64,000 bases of DNA from Borrelia coriaceae (GCF_023035295.1 NZ_CP075076.1:496001-560000); one strand, 5' to 3'; positions 1 to 9,436 are shown, numbered from the stretch's first letter. Notes: generated by a model not told the origin, from the sequence alone. Numbers and translations are program-made.

Positions 1-108
1 TTAATTAATTTATTTTTAGTTATTATTCAAGTAAATGATTTTTTATAAGCTTCATGAGCTACTTTATTTATTTTAGATAATTAAATAAAAGCGTGTTTTT
101 TATAAAAG

Positions 109-130
109 TTGACAGTTTTATTAGTATAAT
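109..130 (+). promoter_or_regulatory. Putative promoter of the MATE gene
   Basis: A perfect TATAAT lies at 125-130, 21 bases before the preferred ATG at 152. A perfect TTGACA lies at 109-114, but only 10 bases separate the two hexamers, so they cannot work as one standard sigma-70 promoter. I take TATAAT as the -10 element with a weak -35 further upstream. Confidence 0.4.
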
Positions 131-151
131 AGACTTTAAGGTGTGTTTTTT

Positions 152-1498
152 ATGTTCGTAAGTAGAACTAAAACTAGAGAATTAATTTTGAAAGGTAATT
201 TATATCGAGTAATTTTAGTGATCAGTCTGCCTATTGTAATAACTAATGTTTTGCAGTCTCTTTATGAACTTGCAGATATTTTTTATGTTGGGAAGCTTGG
301 ATCTATGCCACTTGCTGCATTATCTTTTATTGGCCCTATTAATTTTCTTATTATGGGCTTTGCTATGGGAATGTCCATAGGTAGTGTATCATTAATGTCC
401 AGATGTATAGGAGAGGAGGTTTTTACTAAGTTTTCAAAATATGCAGGACAATTAATATTTTTAAATGTTGTAATGTCCTTGATTATTACAGTTTTAGTTC
501 TAATATTTATGGATCTTGTTTTGAATGTTATGGATGTAAGTGGTGAACTTAGAGAACTTACAAAATCTTATTTTTATGTTGTGACTTATGCGATACCTGT
601 AATGTTTATGAGTATTTCTATTATATATATATTAAATTCTCAGGGAGAGACTTTGATTGCGATGATGCTCATTTTAATTGCAAATATTATGAATTTTATT
701 CTTGATCCAATCTTAATTTTTACCTTTGATTTAGGTATTGCTGGTGCCGCTTGGTCTACTCTTTTCTCAAAATTAATTATAGTTGTGTCTTATCTTTTTT
801 TTACTTATAGACTAAATTGTGGACTTAGAGTGACCTTAAAGGGCCTTAAGCCAGATATTGTTTTAATACAAGATATTATTAGATTGGGACTTCCAGCAAT
901 TTTTGGCCAAGTGATGGCTTCTCTGTCGTTTTTGATTTTTAATTATGTTGTAATTCAGATCAGTGCGAAATTTTTAGCTGCTTATGGGATGGCTAATAGT
1001 ATCGTTTCTCTTCTGATTCTTCCTGGAATTAGCATTGGTACTGGGATTGTTTCAATTGTTGGACAAAATCTTGGTGCAAAAAATGTTAATAGAGTAGGCG
1101 ATACTTTAAAAAAAGGATTTTTTATTACTTTTGTAGTAATGCTCACAGTAGCAATATTTATAATCTCTTTAAGGGAGGTTATAATAGGTGCTTTTACAGA
1201 TGATTTAGAAGTTTTGAGTTATGCTAATAATTATTTGTTATTGGCATCCATTGGATCGATTGGCTTTGGTTTGCAACAAGTTTTTTTTGGAGGATTAATA
1301 GGGTCGGGTTTTACTAGGCTTGCTATGATTGTTATCTTTATGCGTCTTTGGGTTATTCGCTTACCATCTGTTTTCATATTTCAGTATTTTGGAATTATAG
1401 AAGATTCGTTGGGATATGCTTTGATGATTGCAAATTATATAGCTTTGATTATTTTGTTGGGTGTGACTCTTACTAAATATTGGTTGAAGGCACAATAG
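152..1498 (+). CDS. MATE family multidrug/drug-sodium efflux transporter
   Basis: This is a polytopic inner-membrane transporter of about 448 residues, the usual length for MATE proteins, which expel cationic drugs or metabolites in exchange for Na+ or H+. The hydrophobic profile fits 12 helices in two related halves. Each half begins with the family pattern (LPIVITNVLQSLYELADIFY near the N terminus, LPAIFGQVMASLSFLIFNYV mid-protein). I chose ATG 152 over the in-frame GTG at 143 because AAGGTG at 138-143 then sits 8 bases before the start. The gene stands alone and converges on a small minus-strand gene. Family is clear; substrate is unknown. Confidence 0.85.
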   Translation: MFVSRTKTRELILKGNLYRVILVISLPIVITNVLQSLYELADIFYVGKLGSMPLAALSFIGPINFLIMGFAMGMSIGSVSLMSRCIGEEVFTKFSKYAGQLIFLNVVMSLIITVLVLIFMDLVLNVMDVSGELRELTKSYFYVVTYAIPVMFMSISIIYILNSQGETLIAMMLILIANIMNFILDPILIFTFDLGIAGAAWSTLFSKLIIVVSYLFFTYRLNCGLRVTLKGLKPDIVLIQDIIRLGLPAIFGQVMASLSFLIFNYVVIQISAKFLAAYGMANSIVSLLILPGISIGTGIVSIVGQNLGAKNVNRVGDTLKKGFFITFVVMLTVAIFIISLREVIIGAFTDDLEVLSYANNYLLLASIGSIGFGLQQVFFGGLIGSGFTRLAMIVIFMRLWVIRLPSVFIFQYFGIIEDSLGYALMIANYIALIILLGVTLTKYWLKAQ

Positions 1499-1565
1499 GA
1501 GCAATGTTTAGATTTGGGCTAGTTCATTTGCCGTTAGGTTTAATTAAAAATTATTAATAAATAAA

Positions 1566-1955
1566 TTAATCTTGCTTTAGAAATATATAGAATATGTTTT
1601 TGTGTTTTTTATTGATATTGATATTTACTTTAAAAGTTTTTTCTTCGCCTGCTTGCAGGCCTTCTTTAATCATATGACCTATTTTATTTCCTTTTTTAAA
1701 AATAGCTAATGAATTTTTCTTGATATCTCTTTTTTTATTGTTTTTAAGAGTGATAATTAATTTATTTTTATTGTTGATATAAAATCTTACAATTTCAATT
1801 TTTTTTGTAGTGTGTTTTATACTCACAATATGAGTAATTTCCCTGCTGATTTCTTTGGACTTTATAGAGTTATTTTTTATGCATGATATAGTTATGGATA
1901 TAATGAATATTGTAATCATGTTTAATAATTTATATTTTAAATTATACTGTGACAT
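1566..1955 (-). CDS. Small hypothetical protein, putative lipoprotein
   Basis: I do not recognise a functional family in this 129-residue, very basic protein. A hydrophobic stretch at residues 13-24 ends in ITISC, which resembles a loose Borrelia lipobox with Cys25 as the possible lipidation site. Residues 40-129 alternate short beta-like segments with Lys/Asn-rich turns (for example the segment KTFKVNININKK), which could be a small beta-sandwich facing the periplasm. No clear Shine-Dalgarno precedes the ATG at 1955 or the alternative Met13. It is convergent with the MATE gene and divergent from tuf. Confidence 0.55.
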   Translation of the reverse strand: MSQYNLKYKLLNMITIFIISITISCIKNNSIKSKEISREITHIVSIKHTTKKIEIVRFYINNKNKLIITLKNNKKRDIKKNSLAIFKKGNKIGHMIKEGLQAGEEKTFKVNININKKHKNIFYIFLKQD

Positions 1956-2322
1956 AAGTTTATTGTAATCTTTTTAGTGGTAAGCTTAAAATAATCAGTA
2001 AATTTAGTATCATTAATTTTTTTAAATTATTTTTATAATTGTTCATTGTGTATTTATGAGATATTGCTTGTTTTAAATATGTTTTTATATTAAATGTATT
2101 GACTATATCCTAAATAGCATGTAAACTAATGTAGTTGTTAAGAATTCTTTTAGAAAAACACGAAAAATCGGGTCAATTTCTAAGAAATTATATTTTTAAT
2201 ATAGTAGCTTTATTTATTGTATAATTGATGTATCTTGATAAGAGAGCAAATTAGAATTCTTAAAAAATAAGAGTTTTGAAAGATAGGTAAAGATTTAGAG
2301 TACAAATTTTGGGAGGTGATTC
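1956..2322. promoter_or_regulatory. Intergenic region upstream of tuf with putative promoter
   Basis: This 367-base AT-rich gap holds no ORF with coding character. A perfect TATAAT at 2220-2225 would give a tuf leader of about 90 bases; the -35 side is poor (TTTAAT at 2195-2200, 19-base spacer). A second weak pair is TTGACT at 2099-2104 with TAAACT at 2122-2127, spacer 17. An 11-base sequence TTAAGAATTCT at 2138-2148 recurs as its exact inverse at 2253-2263, on either side of the TATAAT. Whether this is functional is not known. Confidence 0.45.
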
Positions 2323-3507
2323 ATGGCTAAGGAAGTTTTTCAGAGAACAAAGCCACATATGAATGTGGGTACAATAGGGCATGTTGACCACGGTAAAACA
2401 ACATTAACCGCAGCTATTAGTATTTATTGTTCAAAAGTAAATAAAGATGCTAAGGCGCTTAAGTATGAAGATATTGATAATGCGCCTGAAGAGAAAGCAA
2501 GAGGAATAACAATTAATGCCAGACATATTGAGTATGAAACTGAAGGTAGGCATTATGCTCACGTCGATTGTCCTGGACACGCTGATTATATTAAAAATAT
2601 GATTACAGGTGCAGCTCAAATGGATGCGGCAATATTATTGGTTGCTGCTGATAGTGGAGCAGAGCCTCAAACAAAGGAACATTTACTTCTTGCTCAGCGA
2701 ATGGGGATAAAGAAAATAATAGTATTTTTAAATAAGCTAGATTTAGCAGATCCTGAACTTGTTGAACTTGTTGAAGTTGAGGTTTTAGAACTTGTTGAAA
2801 AATATGGTTTTCCTGGTGATACACCAATAGTAAAGGGTTCAGCTTTTGGGGCTATGTCAAATCCTGATGATCCTGAAGCTACAAAATGCATAAAGGAACT
2901 TCTTGAAACTATGGATAATTATTTTGATCTTCCTGAGAGAGATATTGATAAGCCATTTTTGCTTGCTGTTGAAGATGTGTTTTCTATTTCTGGACGTGGT
3001 ACTGTTGCTACTGGGCGTATTGAAAGAGGTATTATTAAAGTTGGACAAGAAGTTGAAATCGTTGGAATTAAAGAAACCAGAAAAACAACTGTTACTGGTG
3101 TTGAAATGTTTCAAAAAATTCTTGAACAGGGTGAGGCAGGAGATAATGTTGGTCTTTTGTTAAGAGGTGTTGATAAAAAAGATATTGAGAGAGGTCAAGT
3201 TATCGCTGCTGTTGGGACAATTACTCCTCATAAAAAGTTCAAAGCCTCTATATATTGTTTAACTAAAGAAGAAGGTGGAAGACATAAGCCATTCTTTTCA
3301 GGATATAGACCACAGTTTTTCTTTAGAACAACAGATGTTACAGGTATGGTTAGCTTAGAGGGTAAAGAAATGGTTATGCCTGGAGATAATGTTGATATTA
3401 TTGTTGAACTTATATCTTCAATAGCTATGGATAAGAATGTTGAGTTTGCTGTTAGAGAAGGCGGTAGAACGGTTGCTTCAGGAAGGATTCTTGAAATATT
3501 AGAATAG
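2323..3507 (+). CDS. tuf: Translation elongation factor Tu
   Basis: EF-Tu is the GTPase that brings aminoacyl-tRNA to the ribosomal A site. All GTP-binding motifs are intact: GHVDHGKT at residues 19-26, DCPGH at 82-86 and NKLD at 137-140, followed by the two beta-barrel domains ending in RILEILE. At 394 residues it matches the family. The start ATG has a strong GGGAGGTGA. It lies directly before the S10 ribosomal cluster and is not linked to rpsL, rpsG or fusA as in the classic str operon; EF-G is some 55 kb away in this window. It probably heads the long ribosomal transcript. Confidence 0.98.
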   Translation: MAKEVFQRTKPHMNVGTIGHVDHGKTTLTAAISIYCSKVNKDAKALKYEDIDNAPEEKARGITINARHIEYETEGRHYAHVDCPGHADYIKNMITGAAQMDAAILLVAADSGAEPQTKEHLLLAQRMGIKKIIVFLNKLDLADPELVELVEVEVLELVEKYGFPGDTPIVKGSAFGAMSNPDDPEATKCIKELLETMDNYFDLPERDIDKPFLLAVEDVFSISGRGTVATGRIERGIIKVGQEVEIVGIKETRKTTVTGVEMFQKILEQGEAGDNVGLLLRGVDKKDIERGQVIAAVGTITPHKKFKASIYCLTKEEGGRHKPFFSGYRPQFFFRTTDVTGMVSLEGKEMVMPGDNVDIIVELISSIAMDKNVEFAVREGGRTVASGRILEILE

Positions 3508-3513
3508 TGTAGG

Positions 3514-3539
3514 GTTTAGAGAGATTTATATCTCTAAAC
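3514..3539 (+). promoter_or_regulatory. Stem-loop between tuf and rpsJ
   Basis: GTTTAGAGA at 3514-3522 pairs perfectly with TCTCTAAAC at 3531-3539 around an 8-base loop, ending only 3 bases before the rpsJ Shine-Dalgarno (AGGAG at 3543-3547). Only a short T run follows, so it is a weak terminator at best. It could be a partial terminator or processing site setting the ratio of EF-Tu to ribosomal proteins. Confidence 0.5.
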
Positions 3540-3553
3540 TTTAGGAGAATAAA

Positions 3554-3865
3554 TTGATTACTAAAGATAAGATACGGGTAAGACTTTTTAGTTTTGATGT
3601 TAAAATATTAGATCAAAGTGCTGAATCTATTGTTAGAGCTGTTCAGAAATCTAAGGCACAAATTAAAGGTCCTATTCCTTTGCCGACAAAGATAAAAAAA
3701 TATACTGTTTTGCGTTCTCCTCATGTTAATAAAAAATCAAGAGAACAATTTGAAATGAGAACTCATAAGAGGCTTATTGATATTTTAGAGCCTACTTCTG
3801 CTTTAATGGACTCTTTAATGAAGTTAGAGCTTCCTGCGGGAGTGGAAGTTGATATTAAGCAGTAA
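3554..3865 (+). CDS. rpsJ: 30S ribosomal protein S10
   Basis: S10 (103 residues, full length) sits in the 30S head and, as NusE, also joins antitermination complexes with NusB. The family core is plain, with [19 protein letters not shown] in the middle and the typical C-terminal [11 protein letters not shown]. Translation starts at a TTG (3554) preceded six bases upstream by AGGAG. It opens the S10 operon order rpsJ-rplC-rplD-rplW-rplB-rpsS-rplV-rpsC-rplP-rpmC-rpsQ. Confidence 0.97.
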
Positions 3866-3900
3866 ATAGATTTTTTAAGTTATGAATTTGAGGTGTTTTA

Positions 3901-4530
3901 ATGTTGGGATTGATTGGAAAAAAAGTTGGCATGACGCAGGTCTTTCAAGGCAATGGGGTTGTGGTGCCTGTGACGGTGATAGAATTTGAACCCAATTATG
4001 TTATAGGAAAAAAAACAGTAGAAAGAGATGGATATGATGCTCTTATAATGGGTTCTGTTGATCTCAAGAGTTCTAAAATTTCAAAACCTATCAAAGGTCA
4101 GTATAAAAACTTGGAGAATGTTGAGCCTAAGAAATATGTTACAGAATTTAAGGGACTTAAGGGTTACGATGCTGGAGATGAAGTGGGGCTTGATGCTTTT
4201 AGAGAGATTAAGTATGTAGATATTACTGGTACTACTAAGGGTAAAGGTTTTCAAGGAGCTATGAAGAGGCATAATTTTAGAGGTGGTCCCTCTTCACATG
4301 GTTCTAAATTTCATAGACATCTTGGTGGTACGGGTCAAGCTACTACACCTGCTAGAACCTTTAAGGGGACTAAAATGGCTGGCAGAATGGGTGGAGAGCG
4401 ACAGACTATTCAAAATCTTGAAGTTGTTTTTATTGATGAAGAGAAAAGAGCCATTTTGGTAAAAGGAGCTGTGCCAGGAGTAAAGGGTTCTTTTGTTATT
4501 GTTAAAAAGGCAAAAAAAGTGGGTGTTTAA
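3901..4530 (+). CDS. rplC: 50S ribosomal protein L3
   Basis: L3 (209 residues) nucleates early 50S assembly, and its central extension reaches toward the peptidyl-transferase centre. Recognisable parts are the N-terminal GLIGKKVGMTQVF and the highly conserved central extension with GPSSHGSKFHR and GGTGQATTPARTFKGTKMAG. A GAGGTG Shine-Dalgarno lies seven to eight bases before the ATG. The stop is followed after only one base by the rplD start, so the two are probably translationally coupled. Confidence 0.97.
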   Translation: MLGLIGKKVGMTQVFQGNGVVVPVTVIEFEPNYVIGKKTVERDGYDALIMGSVDLKSSKISKPIKGQYKNLENVEPKKYVTEFKGLKGYDAGDEVGLDAFREIKYVDITGTTKGKGFQGAMKRHNFRGGPSSHGSKFHRHLGGTGQATTPARTFKGTKMAGRMGGERQTIQNLEVVFIDEEKRAILVKGAVPGVKGSFVIVKKAKKVGV

Positions 4531-4531
4531 T

Positions 4532-5161
4532 ATGGAAAGAAAAGTTTTTTCTAAGGATGGACAAGAACTTCGAACGATAAATTTAGAGGATGGAGTTTTT
4601 AATATAGATATTAGTTATGGTTCTATATATAATGCTATTAATAATGAATTAGCCAATCTTAGAGTTGGAACAGCTTCAACTAAGACTAGGTCTGAGGTTA
4701 GAGGTAGTTCTAAGAAGCCTTGGAAACAAAAGGGCACAGGACGTGCAAGAGTTGGTACTAAGAGAAATCCAGTTTGGGTTGGTGGGGGTATAGCTTTAGG
4801 TCCAAAACCAAGAGACTATGGTTATAAGCTTCCAAAAAAAGTTAAACGACTTGCTTTTAGATCGGTTTTAAGTCTATGTGCATCTGTAGAAGATAGATTG
4901 AAAGTTGTTGAGAATTTTACTATTGAGTCAGGAAAGACAAGAGAACTTGCTTTGATAATTAAAAATTTTATAAAGGTTAATGGTAAAACAGTAATTTTAT
5001 TAGGTGATGATGATCAGATGATAAAGAGAGCAGGAAGAAATATAAGAGATTTAAAGATTTTATCTTTTAATAGACTTAGAGTTGTTGATTTATTTTATGC
5101 TAAAAATTTAATAGCCCTTGAGTCTGCTGTTAATGGGCTTAATGGGCTTTATATGAAATAA
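4532..5161 (+). CDS. rplD: 50S ribosomal protein L4
   Basis: L4 (209 residues) binds 23S rRNA and its loop lines the peptide exit tunnel. The tunnel-loop signature is clear: SSKKPWKQKGTGRARVGTKR followed by WVGGGIALGPKPRDY. I set the start at ATG 4532, one base after the L3 stop. An open frame continues upstream into L3 but encodes nothing L4-like. In E. coli L4 autoregulates the S10 operon; no equivalent leader hairpin is evident here. Confidence 0.96.
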   Translation: MERKVFSKDGQELRTINLEDGVFNIDISYGSIYNAINNELANLRVGTASTKTRSEVRGSSKKPWKQKGTGRARVGTKRNPVWVGGGIALGPKPRDYGYKLPKKVKRLAFRSVLSLCASVEDRLKVVENFTIESGKTRELALIIKNFIKVNGKTVILLGDDDQMIKRAGRNIRDLKILSFNRLRVVDLFYAKNLIALESAVNGLNGLYMK

Positions 5162-5178
5162 GATGTTAAGGATTAGTT

Positions 5179-5475
5179 ATGAAAGCTTATGATATAATAA
5201 TTTCGCCTATGCTTACTGAGAAAACTAATGTTCAAAGAGAGAATATGAATGTTTATGCTTTTAAGGTTAGGAAGCAAGCAAATAAAAAAGAGATTGGCGC
5301 TGCGATTAAAGAGCTTTTTAATGTTACTCCAATATCATGTAATTTGCTTAATGTTAAGAGCAAGGTTAAAAGGGTTGTATCAAGAAAAGGTTATCCTATT
5401 GGTAAAGGGAGAACTTCTTCATGGAAAAAGGCGTATGTTTATCTTAAAAAAGAAGATAAGATAGATATTTTTTAG
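5179..5475 (+). CDS. rplW: 50S ribosomal protein L23
   Basis: L23 (98 residues) sits at the tunnel exit and forms the docking site for trigger factor and SRP. The N-terminal IISPMLTEKT and the central KVRKQANKKEIGAAIKELF are family hallmarks, and the C-terminal part (GRTSSWKKAYVYLK) is complete. It lies 17 bases after rplD, with TTAAGGA about 8 bases before the ATG. Confidence 0.96.
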   Translation: MKAYDIIISPMLTEKTNVQRENMNVYAFKVRKQANKKEIGAAIKELFNVTPISCNLLNVKSKVKRVVSRKGYPIGKGRTSSWKKAYVYLKKEDKIDIF

Positions 5476-5493
5476 TGGTTTTGGAGAAAGTAT

Positions 5494-6327
5494 ATGGGTA
5501 TTAAGACTTATAGGCCAAAAACTTCATCTTTACGTTATAAGACAACTTTATCTTTTGATGAGTTAAGTAAGGGTAATAATCCTTTGAAGTCTTTAACTAA
5601 GGGGAAGATATCTAGGGCTGGAAGAGATTCTTCTGGAAGAATTAGTGTTAGAAGAAGAGGTGGGGGACATAAAAGACGGTATAGAGAGATTGACTTTGGA
5701 AGAAGGGATAAGTTTGGTATACCTGCTCGAGTTGTGTCTATTGAATATGATCCAAATAGAAGTTCTAATATAGCTTTGCTTGTTTACAAAGATGGAGAAA
5801 AAAGATATATTATTGCTCCTAAAGGAATTAAAGTTGGTGATATATTGGAGAGTGGTCCAAATTCTCCAATAAGGATTGGCAATTCTTTGCCACTTGAAAA
5901 TATTCCTATTGGTAGGACAGTGCATAACATTGAACTTAATGTTGGAAAAGGTGGGCAGCTTGTAAGAGGTGCTGGGGGCTATGCGATGGTGCTTGCTTCT
6001 GAAGGGAATTATGTAACTGTTAAGCTCCCATCAGGTGAGATGCGCATGATTTTTAAGAAATGCATGGCAACTCTTGGAGAAGTTGGTAATGAAGATTATG
6101 TGAATATTTCTATTGGTAAGGCTGGTAAGAGTAGGTGGCTTGGTAAAAGACCTAAGGTAAGAGGTGTTGCGATGAATCCTATCGATCACCCACATGGGGG
6201 TGGTGAAGGTAAGACTTCTGGTGGTCGTCATCCTGTATCTCCTTGGGGACAACCAGCTAAGGGATATAAGACACGGAAGAAAAATAAGTATTCAGATAAA
6301 TTTATCATTAAAAGAAGAAATAATTAG
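5494..6327 (+). CDS. rplB: 50S ribosomal protein L2
   Basis: L2 (277 residues) is needed for subunit joining and peptidyl-transferase activity. The near-invariant C-terminal block is present, including [18 protein letters not shown] with the conserved histidine essential for activity, then [18 protein letters not shown]. The N-terminal KRRYREIDF is also typical. GGAGAAAG precedes the ATG. Confidence 0.98.
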   Translation: MGIKTYRPKTSSLRYKTTLSFDELSKGNNPLKSLTKGKISRAGRDSSGRISVRRRGGGHKRRYREIDFGRRDKFGIPARVVSIEYDPNRSSNIALLVYKDGEKRYIIAPKGIKVGDILESGPNSPIRIGNSLPLENIPIGRTVHNIELNVGKGGQLVRGAGGYAMVLASEGNYVTVKLPSGEMRMIFKKCMATLGEVGNEDYVNISIGKAGKSRWLGKRPKVRGVAMNPIDHPHGGGEGKTSGGRHPVSPWGQPAKGYKTRKKNKYSDKFIIKRRNN

Positions 6328-6336
6328 GAGCGTGTA

Positions 6337-6615
6337 GTGGCAAGATCTATTAAAAAAGGACCTTTTATAGAAAAAAGTCTTTATCAAAAAGTTTTAGCCT
6401 CTTCTGGCAGAGAAAAAAGAGTGGTTATTAAAACCTATTCTAGGTCCTCAACAATAATTCCTGAAATGGTAAGTCTTACTATATCTGTTTACAATGGGAA
6501 GTCTTTTATTCCTGTGTATATTACTGAAGACCTTGTTGGGCATAAGCTTGGGGAATTTTCTCCTACAAGAATTTTTAGGGGGCATGCTAAATCAGATAAG
6601 AAGGGAAGGAAGTAG
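6337..6615 (+). CDS. rpsS: 30S ribosomal protein S19
   Basis: S19 (92 residues) sits in the 30S head beside S13 and contacts the A-site finger. The family start [14 protein letters not shown] and the stretch [11 protein letters not shown] are intact, as is the terminal [15 protein letters not shown]. Translation begins at GTG 6337, six bases after TAGGAG. It is separated from rplB by nine bases and from rplV by five. Confidence 0.97.
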   Translation: MARSIKKGPFIEKSLYQKVLASSGREKRVVIKTYSRSSTIIPEMVSLTISVYNGKSFIPVYITEDLVGHKLGEFSPTRIFRGHAKSDKKGRK

Positions 6616-6620
6616 AGTTT

Positions 6621-6983
6621 ATGTTTGTAAATAGAAGATATACTGCAAGAGGCAAGAATTTGCCATCTTCTCCAAAAAAAGTAAGGCCTATAGCTGATAA
6701 CATACGGGGAAAACCTTATAATGAAGCTGTTGCAATACTTTATTCTATGCCCAATAAATGTGCTAAACTTTTAGGTAAAGTGGTTAAATCAGCAGCATCG
6801 AATGCTATGTATCATAATAGGAATCTTTCTGAAGATATGATATTTATAAAAACAGTCATGGTGGATGATGGACGAAGGCGTAAAAGCATTTGGCCTAGAG
6901 CTAGAGGCAGAGCAGATAGGCTTATTAATAGAAGTTGTCATATTTTTGTTGAAGTTTATGAAAAGATGTATGGTGGAGAATAA
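6621..6983 (+). CDS. rplV: 50S ribosomal protein L22
   Basis: L22 (120 residues) contributes the second loop that narrows the exit tunnel and is a site of macrolide-resistance changes in other bacteria. The N-terminal SSPKKVRPIADNIRGK and the beta-hairpin region VDDGRRRKSIWPRARGRADR are clear; the latter carries the tunnel-tip residues. AAGTAGAG gives a modest Shine-Dalgarno. rpsC begins three bases after the stop. Confidence 0.96.
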   Translation: MFVNRRYTARGKNLPSSPKKVRPIADNIRGKPYNEAVAILYSMPNKCAKLLGKVVKSAASNAMYHNRNLSEDMIFIKTVMVDDGRRRKSIWPRARGRADRLINRSCHIFVEVYEKMYGGE

Positions 6984-6986
6984 GAT

Positions 6987-7817
6987 ATGGGTCAAAAAGT
7001 ACATCCTTACAGTTTAAGAATTAAGATAAATAGAGATTGGAAATCAAAATGGTATTTTGATAAAAAATTATATTCTGAAATTCTTCACGAAGATTTCTTA
7101 ATAAGACATGAAACTATGAAGTTTCTTAAAGGCATTAAGTTTGATATTTCTGATATAGAGATTATTAGGAATAATCTTCAAAGAGTAACAGTAGTAATTT
7201 CAACTCCAAGACCTGGTTCTGTTATTGGAGTTAAGGGTGCCAATCTTGAAAAAATTGGACAATTATTAACTAGGAAAATATCTAAAAAAATTAATATTAA
7301 AATTAAGGAGATTAAGAAGCCAGAGTTTGATGCGCAAATTGTTGCTAATGGAATAGCAAAGCAGTTAGAAAATAGAGCTTCTTATAGAAAACTTTTGAAG
7401 TCTTCTCTTTTATCTTCTATTTCTAAAGGTGTTCAAGGTGTGAAAATTAAAGTCTCAGGCAGACTTGGTGGAGCTGAGATTGCCAGAAGTTTTGAAGTTA
7501 AAGAAGGGCGAGTACCTTTACATACTCTTAGAGCTGATATAGACTATGGTTTTGCTGAGGCGCAGACAACTTATGGTGTTATTGGTGTTAAAGTTTGGTT
7601 GTTTAAGGGAGAAGTTTTAGGAAAACAGATTAATTCAGATGCTGGTCAAGTGATTAACAAGAAATCCTCAAGGGAAAATAGTGAGTATTTTGAAAAGAGT
7701 AGGGTAGATGATAAGAGTAGGAAAATTTTAAATGACGATAAATTTTCTAGGAAAAAATTAGAGTTTGGAGCTAAATCCAATAATAGTTTTAAGAAGAAAA
7801 ATGGTTCTGATGTCTAG
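6987..7817 (+). CDS. rpsC: 30S ribosomal protein S3 with C-terminal extension
   Basis: S3 lines the mRNA entry channel with S4 and S5 and has helicase-like activity. The N-terminal MGQKVHPYSLRI, the KH domain with GSVIGVKGANLEKI (about residues 74-87) and the C-terminal domain ending YGVIGVKVWLFKGEVL are all present. After about residue 211 comes a 65-residue Ser/Lys/Asn-rich tail with no S3 counterpart in common model bacteria. The tail is in frame with good codon use, so it looks like a genuine extension and not a frameshift. Confidence 0.96.
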   Translation: MGQKVHPYSLRIKINRDWKSKWYFDKKLYSEILHEDFLIRHETMKFLKGIKFDISDIEIIRNNLQRVTVVISTPRPGSVIGVKGANLEKIGQLLTRKISKKINIKIKEIKKPEFDAQIVANGIAKQLENRASYRKLLKSSLLSSISKGVQGVKIKVSGRLGGAEIARSFEVKEGRVPLHTLRADIDYGFAEAQTTYGVIGVKVWLFKGEVLGKQINSDAGQVINKKSSRENSEYFEKSRVDDKSRKILNDDKFSRKKLEFGAKSNNSFKKKNGSDV

Positions 7818-7836
7818 AATCTTTAAGGAGCGTTAA

Positions 7837-8253
7837 ATGTTAAGTCCTAAAAAGGTTAAATATAGAAAGAAGCAAAGAGGGAGACTTTCTGGAGAGGCTC
7901 AGAAGGGTAACAAAATATCTTTTGGGGAATATGGACTTGTCTCTCTTGAGACATATTTTATTACTTCAAGGCAAATTGAGGCAGCTCGTGTTGCTATGAC
8001 TCGTAGAGTTAAAAGGGGTGGTAAGGTTTGGATTAGAATATTTCCAGACATTCCTTATACTAGGAAGCCAGCTGAAACGAGAATGGGTAAGGGTAAGGGA
8101 GGAGTTGATCATTGGAATGCCCCTGTTAAGCTCGGGACTGTTATGTTTGAAATGTCTGGAGTTTCTAGAGAACTTGCTGAGGACGCTATGATGCTTGCTA
8201 GTTCTAAGCTACCGGTTAAAACTACATTTGTAGTAAGACGAGATTTGAGGTGA
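7837..8253 (+). CDS. rplP: 50S ribosomal protein L16
   Basis: L16 (138 residues) organises the A-site tRNA elbow region of the 50S. The start [16 protein letters not shown], the central [15 protein letters not shown] and the loop with [17 protein letters not shown] are family hallmarks. It follows rpsC by 19 bases with AAGGAG before the ATG and is followed four bases later by rpmC. Confidence 0.97.
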   Translation: MLSPKKVKYRKKQRGRLSGEAQKGNKISFGEYGLVSLETYFITSRQIEAARVAMTRRVKRGGKVWIRIFPDIPYTRKPAETRMGKGKGGVDHWNAPVKLGTVMFEMSGVSRELAEDAMMLASSKLPVKTTFVVRRDLR

Positions 8254-8257
8254 AATT

Positions 8258-8458
8258 ATGTTGAAAAAGTTTAGGGATCTTACTATTGAAGATGCTAAGA
8301 CTAAGAGATTGGCTTTGAAAAAAGAATATATGGAATTAAGATTTAAGGCTGTAGTTGGTCATGTTGAAAATCCTTTAAAAAAAAGAGAGTTAAGGCGAGA
8401 CATTGCAAGGCTTAATACAATAGTTCGTGAGTATGAAATAGGTATTAGAAAGGTTTAG
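8258..8458 (+). CDS. rpmC: 50S ribosomal protein L29
   Basis: L29 (66 residues) is a small helical-hairpin protein next to L23 at the tunnel exit. The pattern [16 protein letters not shown] N terminus (here [20 protein letters not shown]) and the basic second helix [15 protein letters not shown] fit the family. The rplP stop overlaps the region of its Shine-Dalgarno (GAGGTGA), which suggests coupling. Confidence 0.93.
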   Translation: MLKKFRDLTIEDAKTKRLALKKEYMELRFKAVVGHVENPLKKRELRRDIARLNTIVREYEIGIRKV

Positions 8459-8463
8459 GTGTT

Positions 8464-8718
8464 ATGGCAAGGGAAAATAAGAAAGAGCTAATTGGCAAGG
8501 TTGTTAGTGATAAAATGAGTAAAACAATAATTGTTGAGATTGTGCAAAGGAAGATGCATCCTATTTATCATAAATATTTAAAAGTTAGTAGGAGAGTTAA
8601 GGCTCATGATGAGCGAGAAGAATCAAAACTTGGAGATAAGGTAAAAATTATTGAGTCTAGACCTATTAGTAAAGAGAAAAGATGGATGCTTGTTGAAATT
8701 TTGGAGAGATCAAAGTAA
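8464..8718 (+). CDS. rpsQ: 30S ribosomal protein S17
   Basis: S17 (84 residues) is an OB-fold primary binder of 16S rRNA in the 30S body. The pattern [16 protein letters not shown] followed by [19 protein letters not shown] and [18 protein letters not shown] is unmistakable. It ends the S10-operon portion; a 30-base gap precedes rplN, the first gene of the spc order. Confidence 0.97.
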   Translation: MARENKKELIGKVVSDKMSKTIIVEIVQRKMHPIYHKYLKVSRRVKAHDEREESKLGDKVKIIESRPISKEKRWMLVEILERSK

Positions 8719-8748
8719 TTTCAGTCATTTTTATAGAGGAGATTAATT

Positions 8749-9117
8749 ATGGTACAGATGCAGACATATTTAACGGTTGCTGACAATACTGGCGGTAAGA
8801 TAGCACAATGCATAAAAGTTCTTGGTGGAAGTAAAAAACGATTTGCTAAGGTTGGAGATATAATAGTTGTTGCTGTAAAGCAAGCAATTCCTAATTCACC
8901 TATTAAGAAAGGAGAGGTGCATAAAGCAGTAATTGTTAGGACATCAAAAGAGATAAGACGTAAGAATGGGACTTATGTTAGATTTGATGATAATGCATGT
9001 GTTATACTTGATGCTAATTTGAATCCGAGAGGTAAGAGAGTTTTTGGACCTGTTGCAAGGGAGCTAAGAGATGCTAATTTTATGAAAGTTGTCTCATTGG
9101 CTTCAGAGGTGATATAA
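8749..9117 (+). CDS. rplN: 50S ribosomal protein L14
   Basis: L14 (122 residues) sits at the subunit interface and contacts 16S rRNA helix 14. It begins [27 protein letters not shown] and contains [21 protein letters not shown] and [16 protein letters not shown], all near-universal. AGAGGAGA precedes the start. It opens the spc order rplN-rplX-rplE-rpsN-rpsH-rplF-rplR-rpsE-rpmD-rplO-secY. Confidence 0.98.
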   Translation: MVQMQTYLTVADNTGGKIAQCIKVLGGSKKRFAKVGDIIVVAVKQAIPNSPIKKGEVHKAVIVRTSKEIRRKNGTYVRFDDNACVILDANLNPRGKRVFGPVARELRDANFMKVVSLASEVI

Positions 9118-9127
9118 GGGGCTATTT

Positions 9128-9433
9128 ATGAAAACAAAATTGAAAGTGGGAGACAATGTAAAGATCCTTTGTGGTAAGGATAGAGGTAAGACGGGCGAGG
9201 TTGTTAGTATTGATAGAAAGAATCTTAAAGTTATTGTTAAATCTTGTAATATGGTTAAAAAAGTTATCAAGGCAAGAACTCCTCAAGAGAAAAGCAAAAT
9301 AATTGATAAGGAAGCACCTATAGATATTTCAAATGTGATGTTATTTTCAAATGGTATAGCTTCAAGAATAGGGTTTAAATTTGAAAATAATGAGAAAAAG
9401 AGATACCTTAAAAAGAATGGGGAGAATGTTTAG
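9128..9433 (+). CDS. rplX: 50S ribosomal protein L24
   Basis: L24 (101 residues) initiates 50S assembly by binding the 5' end of 23S rRNA. The KOW motif is visible at [20 protein letters not shown], and a second block ([13 protein letters not shown]) corresponds to the conserved PIHVSNVM segment. rplE starts three bases after the stop. Confidence 0.95.
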   Translation: MKTKLKVGDNVKILCGKDRGKTGEVVSIDRKNLKVIVKSCNMVKKVIKARTPQEKSKIIDKEAPIDISNVMLFSNGIASRIGFKFENNEKKRYLKKNGENV

Positions 9434-9436
9434 CTT

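Noticed and set aside
109..130. TTGACA plus TATAAT as one strong promoter before the MATE gene
   Set aside because: The spacer is only 10 bases, too short for sigma-70; I kept only the -10 element as likely.
2603..3163. Several overlapping open frames within tuf on both strands
   Set aside because: They have biased, low-complexity translations created by the strong codon bias of tuf and no start signals.
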